Shown here: in pieces, positions 18,153-26,636 of the stretch
Layout of the letters: every line of letters begins with the position of its first letter
How positions within the stretch are numbered: the first letter of the stretch is position 1
Source of the DNA: Segetibacter sp. 3557_3
GTDB lineage: Bacteria; Bacteroidota; Bacteroidia; Chitinophagales; Chitinophagaceae
DNA length: 64,000 nucleotides
Direction of reading: 5' to 3'
NCBI RefSeq assembly: GCF_004354985.1
Contig: NZ_SMSK01000005.1
Span: 310,001 to 374,000, forward strand
The notes under the pieces: generated by a model
What the model was told of the DNA's origin: nothing
The model's database searches: none
Seen by the model: only the letters and a program-made list of their open reading frames with translations
Made by a program: the position numbers and the translations under genes

Positions 18153-19505
18153 ATGAAAGTGCTATGCAGCGCACTAGCTTATAGCTTAGTACTTGCAGCC
18201 CCATTTTGTGCCGTGGCCCAACAAAAAGCAAACGATGTTACTACTCCCCTGCACCTGCTGAAACCCGACTATGACATTCCCTATGGTGCGCCAAAAACGG
18301 AGCAGGTAAAGGCAGTACTCGATAAGGTATTTACATATCTGGATGCTACCACACCGGCACAGTTTGTCAACAGGAAAACAGGCGAGGTTGTAACCACCGG
18401 CACAAAGGCAGACACCACCTGGGCACTCAAGCAGGGCGACTTCAGGTTAACCAGCTACGAATGGGGGGTTACCTATGCCGGTATGTTGCGCACGGCCGAA
18501 ACAACCGGCGATCAGCGGTATAGCAATTACACCAAACAAAGGCTGGAGTTTATTGCCGATGCTGCGCCCGCATTTAAAAGTTTGCTGGATCAATTTCCAA
18601 GAGCATCAAATGCCCTGCGCCAGCCGGTAAGTCCACATGCGCTTGACGATGCGGGCGCTATTTGTGCAGCGATGATAAAAACACTGCGTGCTGGTGGTAA
18701 GCCCAGCCTCCGGCCAGCAATCGACAATTTTATCAACTACATCAGCACAAAAGAATTCAGGCTTACAGATGGCACCCTTGCACGTAACAGGCCATTGCCC
18801 AATACCATCTGGCTCGACGATATGTTCATGAGTGTTCCGGCGCTTGCACAGGCTGGAAAGCTCACCGGTGACAGAAAGTATTACGACGACGCGGTGAAGC
18901 AGGTGCTGCAGTTTTCAAAACGCATGTTTAACAGCAGTAATGGCCTGTACATGCATGGCTGGGTTCAGGACATGCAGGTACACCCACAGTTTCACTGGGC
19001 GCGTGCCAATGGCTGGGCTTTAATGGCCATGGTTGAACTACTGGACGTACTGCCAGAAAATCACTCAGGTAGAAAGGCGGTGTTAGAGCAGTTCCAGGCA
19101 CATGCAAAAGGGCTTGCTGCTTACCAATCCGGCAAGGGTTTCTGGCATCAGCTGATCGACAAAAACGATAGTTACCTGGAAACATCAGCTACTGCCATAT
19201 ACGCCTATTGTATCGCACGGGGAGTAAACAACAAATGGCTCGATGCAAAAGCTTATGCACCTATGGCAATACTTGCCTGGAACGCTGTTACCACAAAGGT
19301 TAACGACAAGGGCCAGGTTGAAGGTACCTGTGTTGGCACCGGGATGGGCTTTGACCCTGCATTTTATTACTACCGCCCGATAAACGTTTATGCTGCACAT
19401 GGCTATGGACCCGTACTGCTGGCAGGCGCAGAAGTGATCCAGCTATTGAAGAACAACAATATGGGTATTAACGACAGTGCCCTAATGGCCGACCAGTCGA
19501 AATAA
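18153..19505 (+). CDS. GH88/GH105 unsaturated glucuronyl / rhamnogalacturonyl hydrolase
   Basis: 450 aa from ATG 18153, chosen because it opens a signal peptide (MKVLCSALAYSLVL...AVAQ). The frame extends upstream to 17925, but that 76-residue part lacks family features and crosses a 20-bp dispersed repeat (18096-18115). The (alpha/alpha)6-barrel shows WGVTYAGML, then NTIWLDDMFMSVP near residue 220, whose Asp matches the catalytic Asp of YteR/YesR-type enzymes, and WARANGWALMAM near 285. Such enzymes remove the unsaturated uronic acid left by polysaccharide lyases from rhamnogalacturonan or similar glycans. It ends 6 nt before the DUF2891 gene, so the two are very likely one operon. GH105 is favoured over GH88 from overall look only. 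Confidence 0.87.
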   Translation: MKVLCSALAYSLVLAAPFCAVAQQKANDVTTPLHLLKPDYDIPYGAPKTEQVKAVLDKVFTYLDATTPAQFVNRKTGEVVTTGTKADTTWALKQGDFRLTSYEWGVTYAGMLRTAETTGDQRYSNYTKQRLEFIADAAPAFKSLLDQFPRASNALRQPVSPHALDDAGAICAAMIKTLRAGGKPSLRPAIDNFINYISTKEFRLTDGTLARNRPLPNTIWLDDMFMSVPALAQAGKLTGDRKYYDDAVKQVLQFSKRMFNSSNGLYMHGWVQDMQVHPQFHWARANGWALMAMVELLDVLPENHSGRKAVLEQFQAHAKGLAAYQSGKGFWHQLIDKNDSYLETSATAIYAYCIARGVNNKWLDAKAYAPMAILAWNAVTTKVNDKGQVEGTCVGTGMGFDPAFYYYRPINVYAAHGYGPVLLAGAEVIQLLKNNNMGINDSALMADQSK

Positions 19506-19511
19506 GATACT

Positions 19512-20633
19512 ATGTTTAAGAAAAAGGTCATTGTACCCTGGATGCTGGCAATATTGTCCACTGCAGGTTTGGCACAAAGTTCCAATAACAATGCAGTTAA
19601 GGAGCTTAGCCTTACCAAAGCTGTGGCCGAACAACTCGCTGCTTATCCGCTGAAATGTGTTGTCCAGGAATACCCGAATAAACCGTCGAACATTTTGGAA
19701 AAGCCGGCCGATGCACAGGGGCCGCAACAAATGCATCCGGCTTTTTATGGGTGCTTCGACTGGCACTCATCGGTACATGGTCACTGGATGCTTGTGCGTT
19801 TATTAAAAAAATTTCCCGACCTGTCGAATGCGGCATTGATACGGCAGGTGCTGAATCAAAACCTGAGTGCGGCAAACATCGAGAAAGAACGACAATATTT
19901 TGCGCTGCCCATCAACGCTACCTATGAACGTATGTATGGCTGGGCATGGCTGCTGAAACTTGCCGAAGAGCTGCACACCTGGAATGATGCGCAGGCGAAA
20001 CAATGGGAGAAAAATCTGCAGCCACTAACCGACCTGATCATAAAACGTACAGCCGCTTTTTTGCCAAAACAAACTTATCCTATCCGGCAGGGTATGCACC
20101 CCAACACCGCATTTGCACTTGCATTTGTTCACGATTATGCCAACACCACCAATAACGATACGCTCAAACGGATCGTTGAACTAAGAAGCCGCGACTACTT
20201 TTTAAAAGACACCAAAGCACCCCTGGAATGGGAGCCCAGCGGTTCAGATTTTCTGTCGCCCGCACTTGAAGAGGCTGATCTTATGCGCAGGGTATTGAGC
20301 CGGGCTGAATTTAAAACATGGATCAACAACTTCCTTCCGCGTATCGCTGAAACAAAACCTGCTAACATCTTAAAGCCAATCGCCGTTACCGACCGGACCG
20401 ACTTGCAGCTGGTGCACCTCGACGGTTTAAACTTTAGCCGGGCCTGGTGTATGTTCGGTATAGCGCAGGCTTTGCCGAAAACCGATCCACTGCATAAACT
20501 TTTTGTTCAGTCGGCACACGGGCAACTCAGCGCGGCTTTTCCCAACATCGCCTCAGGTCACTATGGGGGCGAACATTGGCTGGCGTCGTTTATGTTGTAC
20601 GCCCTCGATATGTCGGCGGGGGTTGGGAATTGA
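19512..20633 (+). CDS. DUF2891-family secreted protein
   Basis: 373 aa with a signal peptide ending AGLAQ. The stretch HPAFYGCFDWHSSVHGHWML near residue 77 and the helices LPINATYERMYGWAWLLKL, IRQGMHPNTAFAL and LEWEPSGSDFLSPALEEADLM are the hallmarks of the DUF2891 family. The helical-hairpin pattern and conserved acidic and aromatic residues recall (alpha/alpha)6-barrel sugar enzymes, but no reaction is established that I can name. It starts 6 nt after the GH88/GH105 stop, so a linked role in oligosaccharide breakdown is likely. A GTTGAT repeat array begins 4 nt after its stop codon. Confidence 0.85.
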   Translation: MFKKKVIVPWMLAILSTAGLAQSSNNNAVKELSLTKAVAEQLAAYPLKCVVQEYPNKPSNILEKPADAQGPQQMHPAFYGCFDWHSSVHGHWMLVRLLKKFPDLSNAALIRQVLNQNLSAANIEKERQYFALPINATYERMYGWAWLLKLAEELHTWNDAQAKQWEKNLQPLTDLIIKRTAAFLPKQTYPIRQGMHPNTAFALAFVHDYANTTNNDTLKRIVELRSRDYFLKDTKAPLEWEPSGSDFLSPALEEADLMRRVLSRAEFKTWINNFLPRIAETKPANILKPIAVTDRTDLQLVHLDGLNFSRAWCMFGIAQALPKTDPLHKLFVQSAHGQLSAAFPNIASGHYGGEHWLASFMLYALDMSAGVGN

Positions 20634-20636
20634 GGA

Positions 20637-20722
20637 TAGTTGAGAAGTTGATTAGTTGACAGGTTGATTAGTTTGGAGTTTGGAAAGTTGATAAGTTGAG
20701 TGGTTGATAAGTTGACAAGTGG
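20637..20722 (+). repeat. GTTGATNN octad array (3' side of DUF2891 gene)
   Basis: The coding strand directly after the stop reads GTTGA/GTTGAT units at 8-nt spacing (GTTGATTA, GTTGACAG, GTTGATAA). This is the reverse complement of the ATCAAC units found 5' of the same operon. No gene is seen between 20634 and 21003; the middle (20723-20960) is ordinary AT-rich spacer. Confidence 0.85.
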
Positions 20723-20965
20723 TTTTACCTATCCTCTTGTTGCTTGGCCAAAGGTTGGGTTGACGCACTTAACGCAAAGTTCCATACCCGGTATTTGCGC
20801 ATAGTTTGATCAAACGAATGTTATTGCTCAAATAAATTGCATACCGCTTTTTGTAAAAAATCTTTTGGCGACCGGCAGTGGAACAACTATGAAGCTCCGG
20901 TTGTGTCACTCACTTTTACGGTAACAATTCTATTCGGCATTTGTGCGAGTGGCCTTAGTCAAACG

Positions 20966-20999
20966 ACATTAATTTTACATTTTTAATTTTTCATTTTTA
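20966..20999 (+). repeat. T-rich ACATTTTT/TAATTTTT repeat before GH95 gene
   Basis: Four 7-9 nt units of the type ACATTTTTA and ATTTTTC lie immediately 5' of the GH95 start. The same kind of tract precedes the cytochrome gene (41510-41540) and, with GACTTTT and AATACC units, the amidohydrolase gene (39452-39582). It may also supply the AT-rich leader that Bacteroidota use in place of a Shine-Dalgarno site. Confidence 0.65.
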
Positions 21000-21003
21000 C
21001 CGC

Positions 21004-23418
21004 TTGAAACATCTTCTACGATTGCTGCTGGTGCTGCTGGTTTCAAACCCAGCCAGTGCACAAAAGCCGCAAGTGCTTTGGTATGAACAGCCGGCAAAAG
21101 ATTGGAACGAAGCCTTACCCATTGGCAATGGCCGGATTGGCGCCATGATTTTTGGCAGACCCTCGGAGGAGTTGATCCAGCTTAACGAACAAACTTTATG
21201 GACAGGCGGCCCCGTGAATCCAAACCCAAATCCTGATGCGCCGAAATATTTACAACCGGTAAGGAACGCGCTGTTTAAAGACAGTATCGGGGAAGCGGTA
21301 AAACTTTTACAGAAAATGCAGGGTCCTGATACGGAAATGTACCAGCCGCTCGGCAACCTGGTGATCCTGCAGCCGGAAGCCGCAAATACAACAAGCTATT
21401 ATCGCGACCTAAACTTAAACAATGCCACTGCAACCACACGCTTCACCGCAAACGGGGTAACGTATACCCGCGAAATGTTTTCATCGTCGCCTGACCAGGT
21501 GATGGTTATCCGACTCACGGCAAGCAAAAACAATGCGCTCAATTTTAGTGTCGGTGTAGATCATCCGCTCCAATTCAGCCGCTCCTTTGCAAACAATGAG
21601 ATTGTTCTAAAAGGCAAAGCAAGGATCACCAATGATGAAAGGCGGAATACAAAACCCCTTATTTACGTGGATAGTCTTGGGCAGGATGGCATGCGCTTTC
21701 AATTTAGGATTCGGGCGATAACCAGGGATGGAAAGGTTAGTACTTCCGATAGCCTGTTAGAGGTATCCAATGCTACCGAAGTGTTGTTGATGGTTTCTGC
21801 CGCAACGAGTTATAACGGCTTCAATCGCTTCCCCGACAGCGATGGCAAAAACGAGGAGCAATTGGCCATCGATTACCTTAACCGTGCAGCACTAAAGAAC
21901 TATAACCAGCTACTGTCAAATCATACGAAAGACTACCAGCATTTCTTCAACCGGGTGGAGCTTTCACTTACCGATGCGCCTGCACCTGACCTGGCGACGG
22001 ACAAACGCCTGGCCGCATATAAAACCGGCAGTGCTGATCGCTCGCTGGAGGAACTGTACTTCAACTTTGGCCGTTACCTGCTAATCAGCTGCTCCCGCCC
22101 GGGAGGGATCCCCGCAAACCTGCAGGGGATCTGGAATGCCGAAATACGCCCGTCGTGGAGAAGCAATTACACCACGAACATCAACGTGCAAATGAATTAC
22201 TGGCCCGCGGAGCCAGCCAATCTTTCGGAGTTAACGACACCCCTTATTGAGCAAACCCGGCGATGGGCAATAAACGGAACCGCAACTGCTAAAAACTACT
22301 ATAAAATGCGGGGTTGGGTGCTTCACCACAACTCCGATATCTGGGCCCAGACAAATCCTGTTGGTGAAGGCGCGGGCGATCCCAAATGGGCCAACTGGTC
22401 ACTTGGGAGCCCCTGGCTGAGCCAGCACTTATACGAGCACTACCGCTTTACAGCTGATAAAAAGTACCTGCGCGAAACAGCCTACCCATTAATGAAGAGC
22501 GCGGCGGAATTCTGCCTCGATTGGCTGGTTGAGAAAGATGGTGTACTGGTTACAGCGCCATCAACTTCTCCTGAAAACGTATATGTTTTACCAAACGGAA
22601 CCAAGGGCACGGTCACGATTGCATCGGCAATGGATATGCAGATTATCTGGGACCTTTTTACCAATATAATAGAGGCCGATAGCATCCTCGGCGTAGACAA
22701 GCCATTTGCCGCATTGCTTGCAAGAAAGCGGGCGCAGCTTAACCCGCTGCAGGTTGGCAGAAAGGGTAACCTGGTGGAGTGGTACCGCGACTGGGAGGAT
22801 GAGGATCCGCAGCACCGGCATGTATCGCACCTCTTTGCACTTCACCCCGGGCGACAGATCTCGCCACTGATCGATCCTAAGTTTGCCGAAGCCTCCCGCA
22901 AAACACTGGAGGTGCGTGGAGACGGCGGTACGGGCTGGAGTAAAGCCTGGAAAATTAATTTCTGGGCACGGCTGCTGGATGGCGATCACAGTTACAAAAT
23001 GTACCAGGAACTCTTAAAAGGATCAACCCTCAACAACCTGTTCGATACACATCCCCCATTTCAGATCGACGGAAACTTTGGCGCAACGGCGGGCATAACG
23101 GAGATGTTGCTTCAAAGTCACCTTAACCAGGTACAGCTGCTGCCCGCCCTGCCTTCGGCATGGGGCAAGGGCCAGGTAAAGGGCCTCGTTGCCCGGGGCA
23201 ACTTTGTGGTTGATATCGCCTGGAACAACGGACGTCTTAGCCGTGGTTTGCTTGTTTCAAAAGCAGGCAGTAAATGTGTATTGCGAACCAATGCTCCGCT
23301 AAACATTCATGGGGCAAAGGCGAGCACCCGGCAGGTTAAATTCAACAACGAAACCCACTATATCACCACTTTCAACACCACCCCGGGGAAAAGTTATGCT
23401 TACGAAGCATTGCAATAA
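21004..23418 (+). CDS. GH95 family glycoside hydrolase (alpha-L-fucosidase/galactosidase type)
   Basis: 804 aa from a TTG start, which is the codon that gives a proper signal peptide (MKHLLRLLLVLLVSNPASAQ). The N-terminal GH95 beta-sandwich begins LWYEQPAKDWNEALPIGNGRIGAM and has LNEQTLWTGGP. The (alpha/alpha)6 barrel shows the NxN pair in TTNINVQMNYWPAE near residue 391, the catalytic Glu context STSPENVY near 521 and HPPFQIDGNFG near 688 with the Asp that activates water through the Asn pair. GH95 enzymes invert alpha-1,2-L-fucosyl or alpha-L-galactosyl linkages, as found on xyloglucan and rhamnogalacturonan side chains. It ends 38 nt before the CE12-like gene on the same strand. Length fits the family. 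Confidence 0.93.
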   Translation: MKHLLRLLLVLLVSNPASAQKPQVLWYEQPAKDWNEALPIGNGRIGAMIFGRPSEELIQLNEQTLWTGGPVNPNPNPDAPKYLQPVRNALFKDSIGEAVKLLQKMQGPDTEMYQPLGNLVILQPEAANTTSYYRDLNLNNATATTRFTANGVTYTREMFSSSPDQVMVIRLTASKNNALNFSVGVDHPLQFSRSFANNEIVLKGKARITNDERRNTKPLIYVDSLGQDGMRFQFRIRAITRDGKVSTSDSLLEVSNATEVLLMVSAATSYNGFNRFPDSDGKNEEQLAIDYLNRAALKNYNQLLSNHTKDYQHFFNRVELSLTDAPAPDLATDKRLAAYKTGSADRSLEELYFNFGRYLLISCSRPGGIPANLQGIWNAEIRPSWRSNYTTNINVQMNYWPAEPANLSELTTPLIEQTRRWAINGTATAKNYYKMRGWVLHHNSDIWAQTNPVGEGAGDPKWANWSLGSPWLSQHLYEHYRFTADKKYLRETAYPLMKSAAEFCLDWLVEKDGVLVTAPSTSPENVYVLPNGTKGTVTIASAMDMQIIWDLFTNIIEADSILGVDKPFAALLARKRAQLNPLQVGRKGNLVEWYRDWEDEDPQHRHVSHLFALHPGRQISPLIDPKFAEASRKTLEVRGDGGTGWSKAWKINFWARLLDGDHSYKMYQELLKGSTLNNLFDTHPPFQIDGNFGATAGITEMLLQSHLNQVQLLPALPSAWGKGQVKGLVARGNFVVDIAWNNGRLSRGLLVSKAGSKCVLRTNAPLNIHGAKASTRQVKFNNETHYITTFNTTPGKSYAYEALQ

Positions 23419-23456
23419 CCGGTGATCCTTAATCTAGTATTGACAATACCGTTATC

Positions 23457-24773
23457 ATGTTACTACGCTTTTGCTTACTCCTTGTTTCACTGAATTCATT
23501 TTGTGTCGAATCACAATCTGTTCTAAAAGCGCCGCTGAAATTTCGGTTTGGTACCGGAAAAGAACAGGCCGGCTACCTTACCGTAAATGCGAACACCCGC
23601 TATACACCAGAAAAAGGTTACGGTATTGATCGGAATACCGGCATCATCGATGCTGCAGGCTTTGCAACCAGCGATAAGCCGTTCTACTTTTCGGTAAAAC
23701 TGCCGGAAGGGAACTACGATGTAAAGGTTACGGTTGGTGATAAAAAAGGCGCATCTGACGCAGCGATCCGTGCGGAGTGCAGGCGAATGATGGTGAACCG
23801 GATTCAAACAAAAGCGGGTGAAAGTAAGACCGTTCACTTCACCCTTCATATCCGCGACTCTATCATCAGGGGTACTAACGGCAGCAGTAAAGTAAGACTA
23901 AAGCAACGCGAGATCAACTACCTGCATTGGGATGATAAACTTACCCTTGAGTTCAACGGGGAGGCACCTAAGGTCTCTGCCATCGAAATATTACCAGCTG
24001 CGAAAGATGTAATAACCGTATTCCTGGCAGGGAACTCCACCGAAGTTGACCAGGCAGAGGAACCCTACACCGCCTGGGGACAAATGATCCCGGCTTTTTT
24101 TGTACCGGGTAAAATAGCGGTTGCAAATTATGCGGAGTCCGGTGAGTCGCTCAGCAGCTTCATCAGCGCAAGGAGATTTGAAAAGCAGCTCAGCCTCATG
24201 AAAGCGGGCGACTATGCTTTTGTTCAATTTGGGCACAACGATATGAAGCAGAAGGGCCCCGGGATTGGCGCCTTTACCTCGTACAAAAGGGACCTTAAAT
24301 ATTTTATTGCAGAGGTGAAGAAAAAAGGGGGGATACCTGTTCTGGTTACTTCTATGAACCGCCGATCATTTGATAGTACCGGGAAGATCAACCATACCCT
24401 TGGTGATTATCCCGAGGCAGTGCGGCAAACCGCCAAAGAAGAAGGGGTTGCGCTGATCGACCTGAATGCCATGAGTAAAGTGGCTTACGAGGCCTGGGGA
24501 CCGGTTGAGTCCATCAAGGCGTTTGTTTATTTTTCGGCTGGCGATTATCCCGGAGCCACAAAGGACGTTAAAGACGATACCCACTTTTCGCCATTCGGTG
24601 CATACGAAATTGCCAAACTAATGGTTACCGGTATACGGCAGAATGTTCCCGCGCTCGCAAAATTAATCAAGCCGGGTACCCCGCAGTTTAACCCGGCTAA
24701 ACCCGGTACACTGGAAGCATTCTACTGGCCGCGAAGTCCATCATTGGCTTCAATAAAACCGGATGGAAATTAG
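23457..24773 (+). CDS. CE12-like rhamnogalacturonan acetylesterase (SGNH hydrolase)
   Basis: 438 aa with a short signal peptide. Residues ~30-185 form an N-terminal beta-sandwich (FRFGTGKEQAGY, then PFYFSVKLPEGNYDVKVTVGD) of the kind often fused to CE12 esterases. The SGNH domain follows: block I AGNSTEVDQ near residue 192 with the Ser, block II ESGESLSSF, block III FGHNDMKQKGP and block V DDTHFSP near 382 with the catalytic Asp-x-x-His. Block I has Asn where GDS is usual. Such enzymes remove acetyl groups from rhamnogalacturonan I. It follows GH95 by 38 nt, which supports a pectin role. Confidence 0.87.
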   Translation: MLLRFCLLLVSLNSFCVESQSVLKAPLKFRFGTGKEQAGYLTVNANTRYTPEKGYGIDRNTGIIDAAGFATSDKPFYFSVKLPEGNYDVKVTVGDKKGASDAAIRAECRRMMVNRIQTKAGESKTVHFTLHIRDSIIRGTNGSSKVRLKQREINYLHWDDKLTLEFNGEAPKVSAIEILPAAKDVITVFLAGNSTEVDQAEEPYTAWGQMIPAFFVPGKIAVANYAESGESLSSFISARRFEKQLSLMKAGDYAFVQFGHNDMKQKGPGIGAFTSYKRDLKYFIAEVKKKGGIPVLVTSMNRRSFDSTGKINHTLGDYPEAVRQTAKEEGVALIDLNAMSKVAYEAWGPVESIKAFVYFSAGDYPGATKDVKDDTHFSPFGAYEIAKLMVTGIRQNVPALAKLIKPGTPQFNPAKPGTLEAFYWPRSPSLASIKPDGN

Positions 24774-25091
24774 GCGGATGTTCAGACGAGGAATGCCCTG
24801 ACTGAACTGGTTTGGGATTGGGCGAATGTGGCGCGAACAGGTTCGTTTTCCAGGTTATCAAAATGATATGATTATCCAGCAACTCGCCGGGGCGGCGTGC
24901 CGCCCCACGGCCATGTTGGGCGTAATGCGGGGTTTAAACTGGTAGGAACGGGATTGCCCTGGGTTATTTTTAAAAATGCGCGGTATGGTTCAATATATCG
25001 CAGCTGGTGCAAGAATGCAACCCGGTTCCAAAGAAGTACAGCCATTAAGGAAAAGGACATCGGAAAGACATCGATGATAAAACGCCAACAG
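24774..25091. other. Convergent intergenic region with a GC-rich palindrome
   Basis: 318 bases between two genes that end facing each other. At 24889-24906 lies the perfect inverted repeat GGGGCGGC-GT-GCCGCCCC. It has no T-tract on either side, so a classical terminator is doubtful; a dispersed palindromic element is as likely. No gene is seen. Confidence 0.55.
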
Positions 25092-26357
25092 CTATTTCAG
25101 CATTCGCTTAACTGGCTTTAGCTTACCATCGATTGTTGAGGGATCGTATTGTAAACCGAGTATCTCTGTAATCAGCGGGTACACATTTACGTTCTCAAAG
25201 GGCTTAACCGTTTTGCCGTTTTTGAATGCCGGTCCCCAGGCTATAAAGGTCGCGTGCATATCCTTAAACGCCGGATCGAGCCCATGTTTTCCGGGTGTAA
25301 CACGGTTGGTACCAAAGCGAAAAACCCTGGGATGTTTAGGGATCATGATCATATCCCCAACCCGGTTGAAGCGATCATTGGATCGTGAATAATGCCACCG
25401 GGAGGGAATGTTTTCTGCAAGGTATACGTCATAGTCAACAGCTTCCTGCTTAAGCGCATGGTAAGTTGGTAGTATACTGGTACGATCCTTTGCATATAGG
25501 TGTACGAGTACGTCGCCATTAGGCACATAAAACTTTGTGGTGTCAATTGCTTTCGGAAATGGAATGGTATTAATCGTATCAACAGTAGTCATACCGTGGT
25601 CTGAAAGAAAAATATAGTTCACAGGTAACTTCAACGCGTCTACCGCTTTCACCAGTTTGCCGATCGCTGAGTCCACCCCAAGCACAGCTTCTTTGGCCTG
25701 TACCGACTCGGGCCCAAAGGAATGCTCAACATGATCCGGCTCGGGCAGGTAAAAGGTAATAAAATGCGGCCGTTTGTCTTCAGGCAGTTGCAACCAATCC
25801 TTTAAAATTTCCACCCGGGTGTCTATGTCAATCTTTTCGTTGTACGTGTAATAATACGTCGGCCGTACACCCTGGATGGCTGCTTCAGAAGCAACCCAGT
25901 AAAAACTCGCGGATAGCATTTGCTGTTTTTCTGCGAGCACCCAGAGTGGGGTTCCGGCGTACCAGGAACTGTCGCCGACAGCATTCTTGTTGGACATGCT
26001 ATACCGGGCGCGGCGGCTGGTATCGTAAAACGAGTTGTCTACAAGCCCATGGTGAGCAGGATACAATCCCGTAACAATGCTGTAGTGGTTTGGAAAAGTA
26101 AGCGAAGGAAAGGACGGCAACATATAAGGGGCCGACACACCTTGTTGTTTAAAACGCAGCAGGTTTTGCGCCTGGTACTTTTCCGCCATGTCGGCCCGGA
26201 AACCATCTGAAGAGATCAGGATAACATATGGCTTTTGCTGTTGTGTTATACTGTTAGTCCGGCCCGGAATAATTTGTTGTACGGTATCCTGTCCCAGAGC
26301 CCCGGTGAAAACAATCATGCACAGCATTATCGCAGGCGAACTACCTTTCAATGTCAT
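25092..26357 (-). CDS. Nucleotide pyrophosphatase/phosphodiesterase-like protein (alkaline phosphatase superfamily)
   Basis: 421 aa with a signal peptide ending GALGQ. It shows the ENPP-type metal site in order: VILISSDGFRADM near residue 50 (first Asp), SFPSLTFPNHYSIVTGLYPAHHG near 85 with the nucleophilic Thr, EPDHVEHSFGPES near 208 and LSDHGMT near 253, then a late metal His in GKHGLDP. It hydrolyses phosphodiester or pyrophosphate bonds outside the cytoplasm; nucleotides or sugar-nucleotides are typical substrates, though the exact one is unknown. It appears monocistronic. An octad repeat array lies 48 nt upstream of its start. Confidence 0.9.
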   Translation of the reverse strand: MTLKGSSPAIMLCMIVFTGALGQDTVQQIIPGRTNSITQQQKPYVILISSDGFRADMAEKYQAQNLLRFKQQGVSAPYMLPSFPSLTFPNHYSIVTGLYPAHHGLVDNSFYDTSRRARYSMSNKNAVGDSSWYAGTPLWVLAEKQQMLSASFYWVASEAAIQGVRPTYYYTYNEKIDIDTRVEILKDWLQLPEDKRPHFITFYLPEPDHVEHSFGPESVQAKEAVLGVDSAIGKLVKAVDALKLPVNYIFLSDHGMTTVDTINTIPFPKAIDTTKFYVPNGDVLVHLYAKDRTSILPTYHALKQEAVDYDVYLAENIPSRWHYSRSNDRFNRVGDMIMIPKHPRVFRFGTNRVTPGKHGLDPAFKDMHATFIAWGPAFKNGKTVKPFENVNVYPLITEILGLQYDPSTIDGKLKPVKRMLK

Positions 26358-26404
26358 CTTATACTTAGCTTTAAGGCAAAGCTATTTCAATAAGCCGAGA
26401 TGCA

Positions 26405-26560
26405 GTGGATGAGTTGATTGGTTGATCTGTTGATAAGTTGATTAGTTGATAGGTTGATAGGTTGATTGGTTTGATTGGTTGATTGGTTGATTGATCAGTT
26501 GATAAGTTGATAAGTTGATTGGTTGATAAGTTGATGGTTGATCAATTGCTTGGTTGATAG
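26405..26560 (-). repeat. NNATCAAC octad array (5' side of phosphodiesterase gene)
   Basis: The plus strand shows about seventeen units of GTTGATNN (GTTGATTG, GTTGATAA, GTTGATAG), almost all spaced 8 nt. Read in the direction of the gene it precedes, it is the ATCAAC form. The same family is sense-oriented in the leader of the GH88/GH105 gene and flipped after DUF2891. Confidence 0.9.
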
Positions 26561-26601
26561 ATTAGCAAGATGACAGCTACCAATTAAGAATACCGACCTC
26601 C

Positions 26602-26636
26602 TTTTTAATTTTACATTTTTACTTTTGACTTATTCT
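26602..26636 (-). repeat. AAAAGTC/AAAATGT repeat running through the S9 stop codon
   Basis: On the minus strand the sequence reads AGTCAAAAGTAAAAATGTA and continues into an AATTAAAAA tract. The last codons (S-Q-K) and the TAA of the S9 peptidase are made of this repeat. Confidence 0.7.

Noticed and set aside
24889-24906. GC-rich palindrome as a terminator for the CE12-like or phosphodiesterase gene
   Set aside because: No T-tract follows on either strand and it is more than 100 nt from both stop codons; recorded only as a palindrome.
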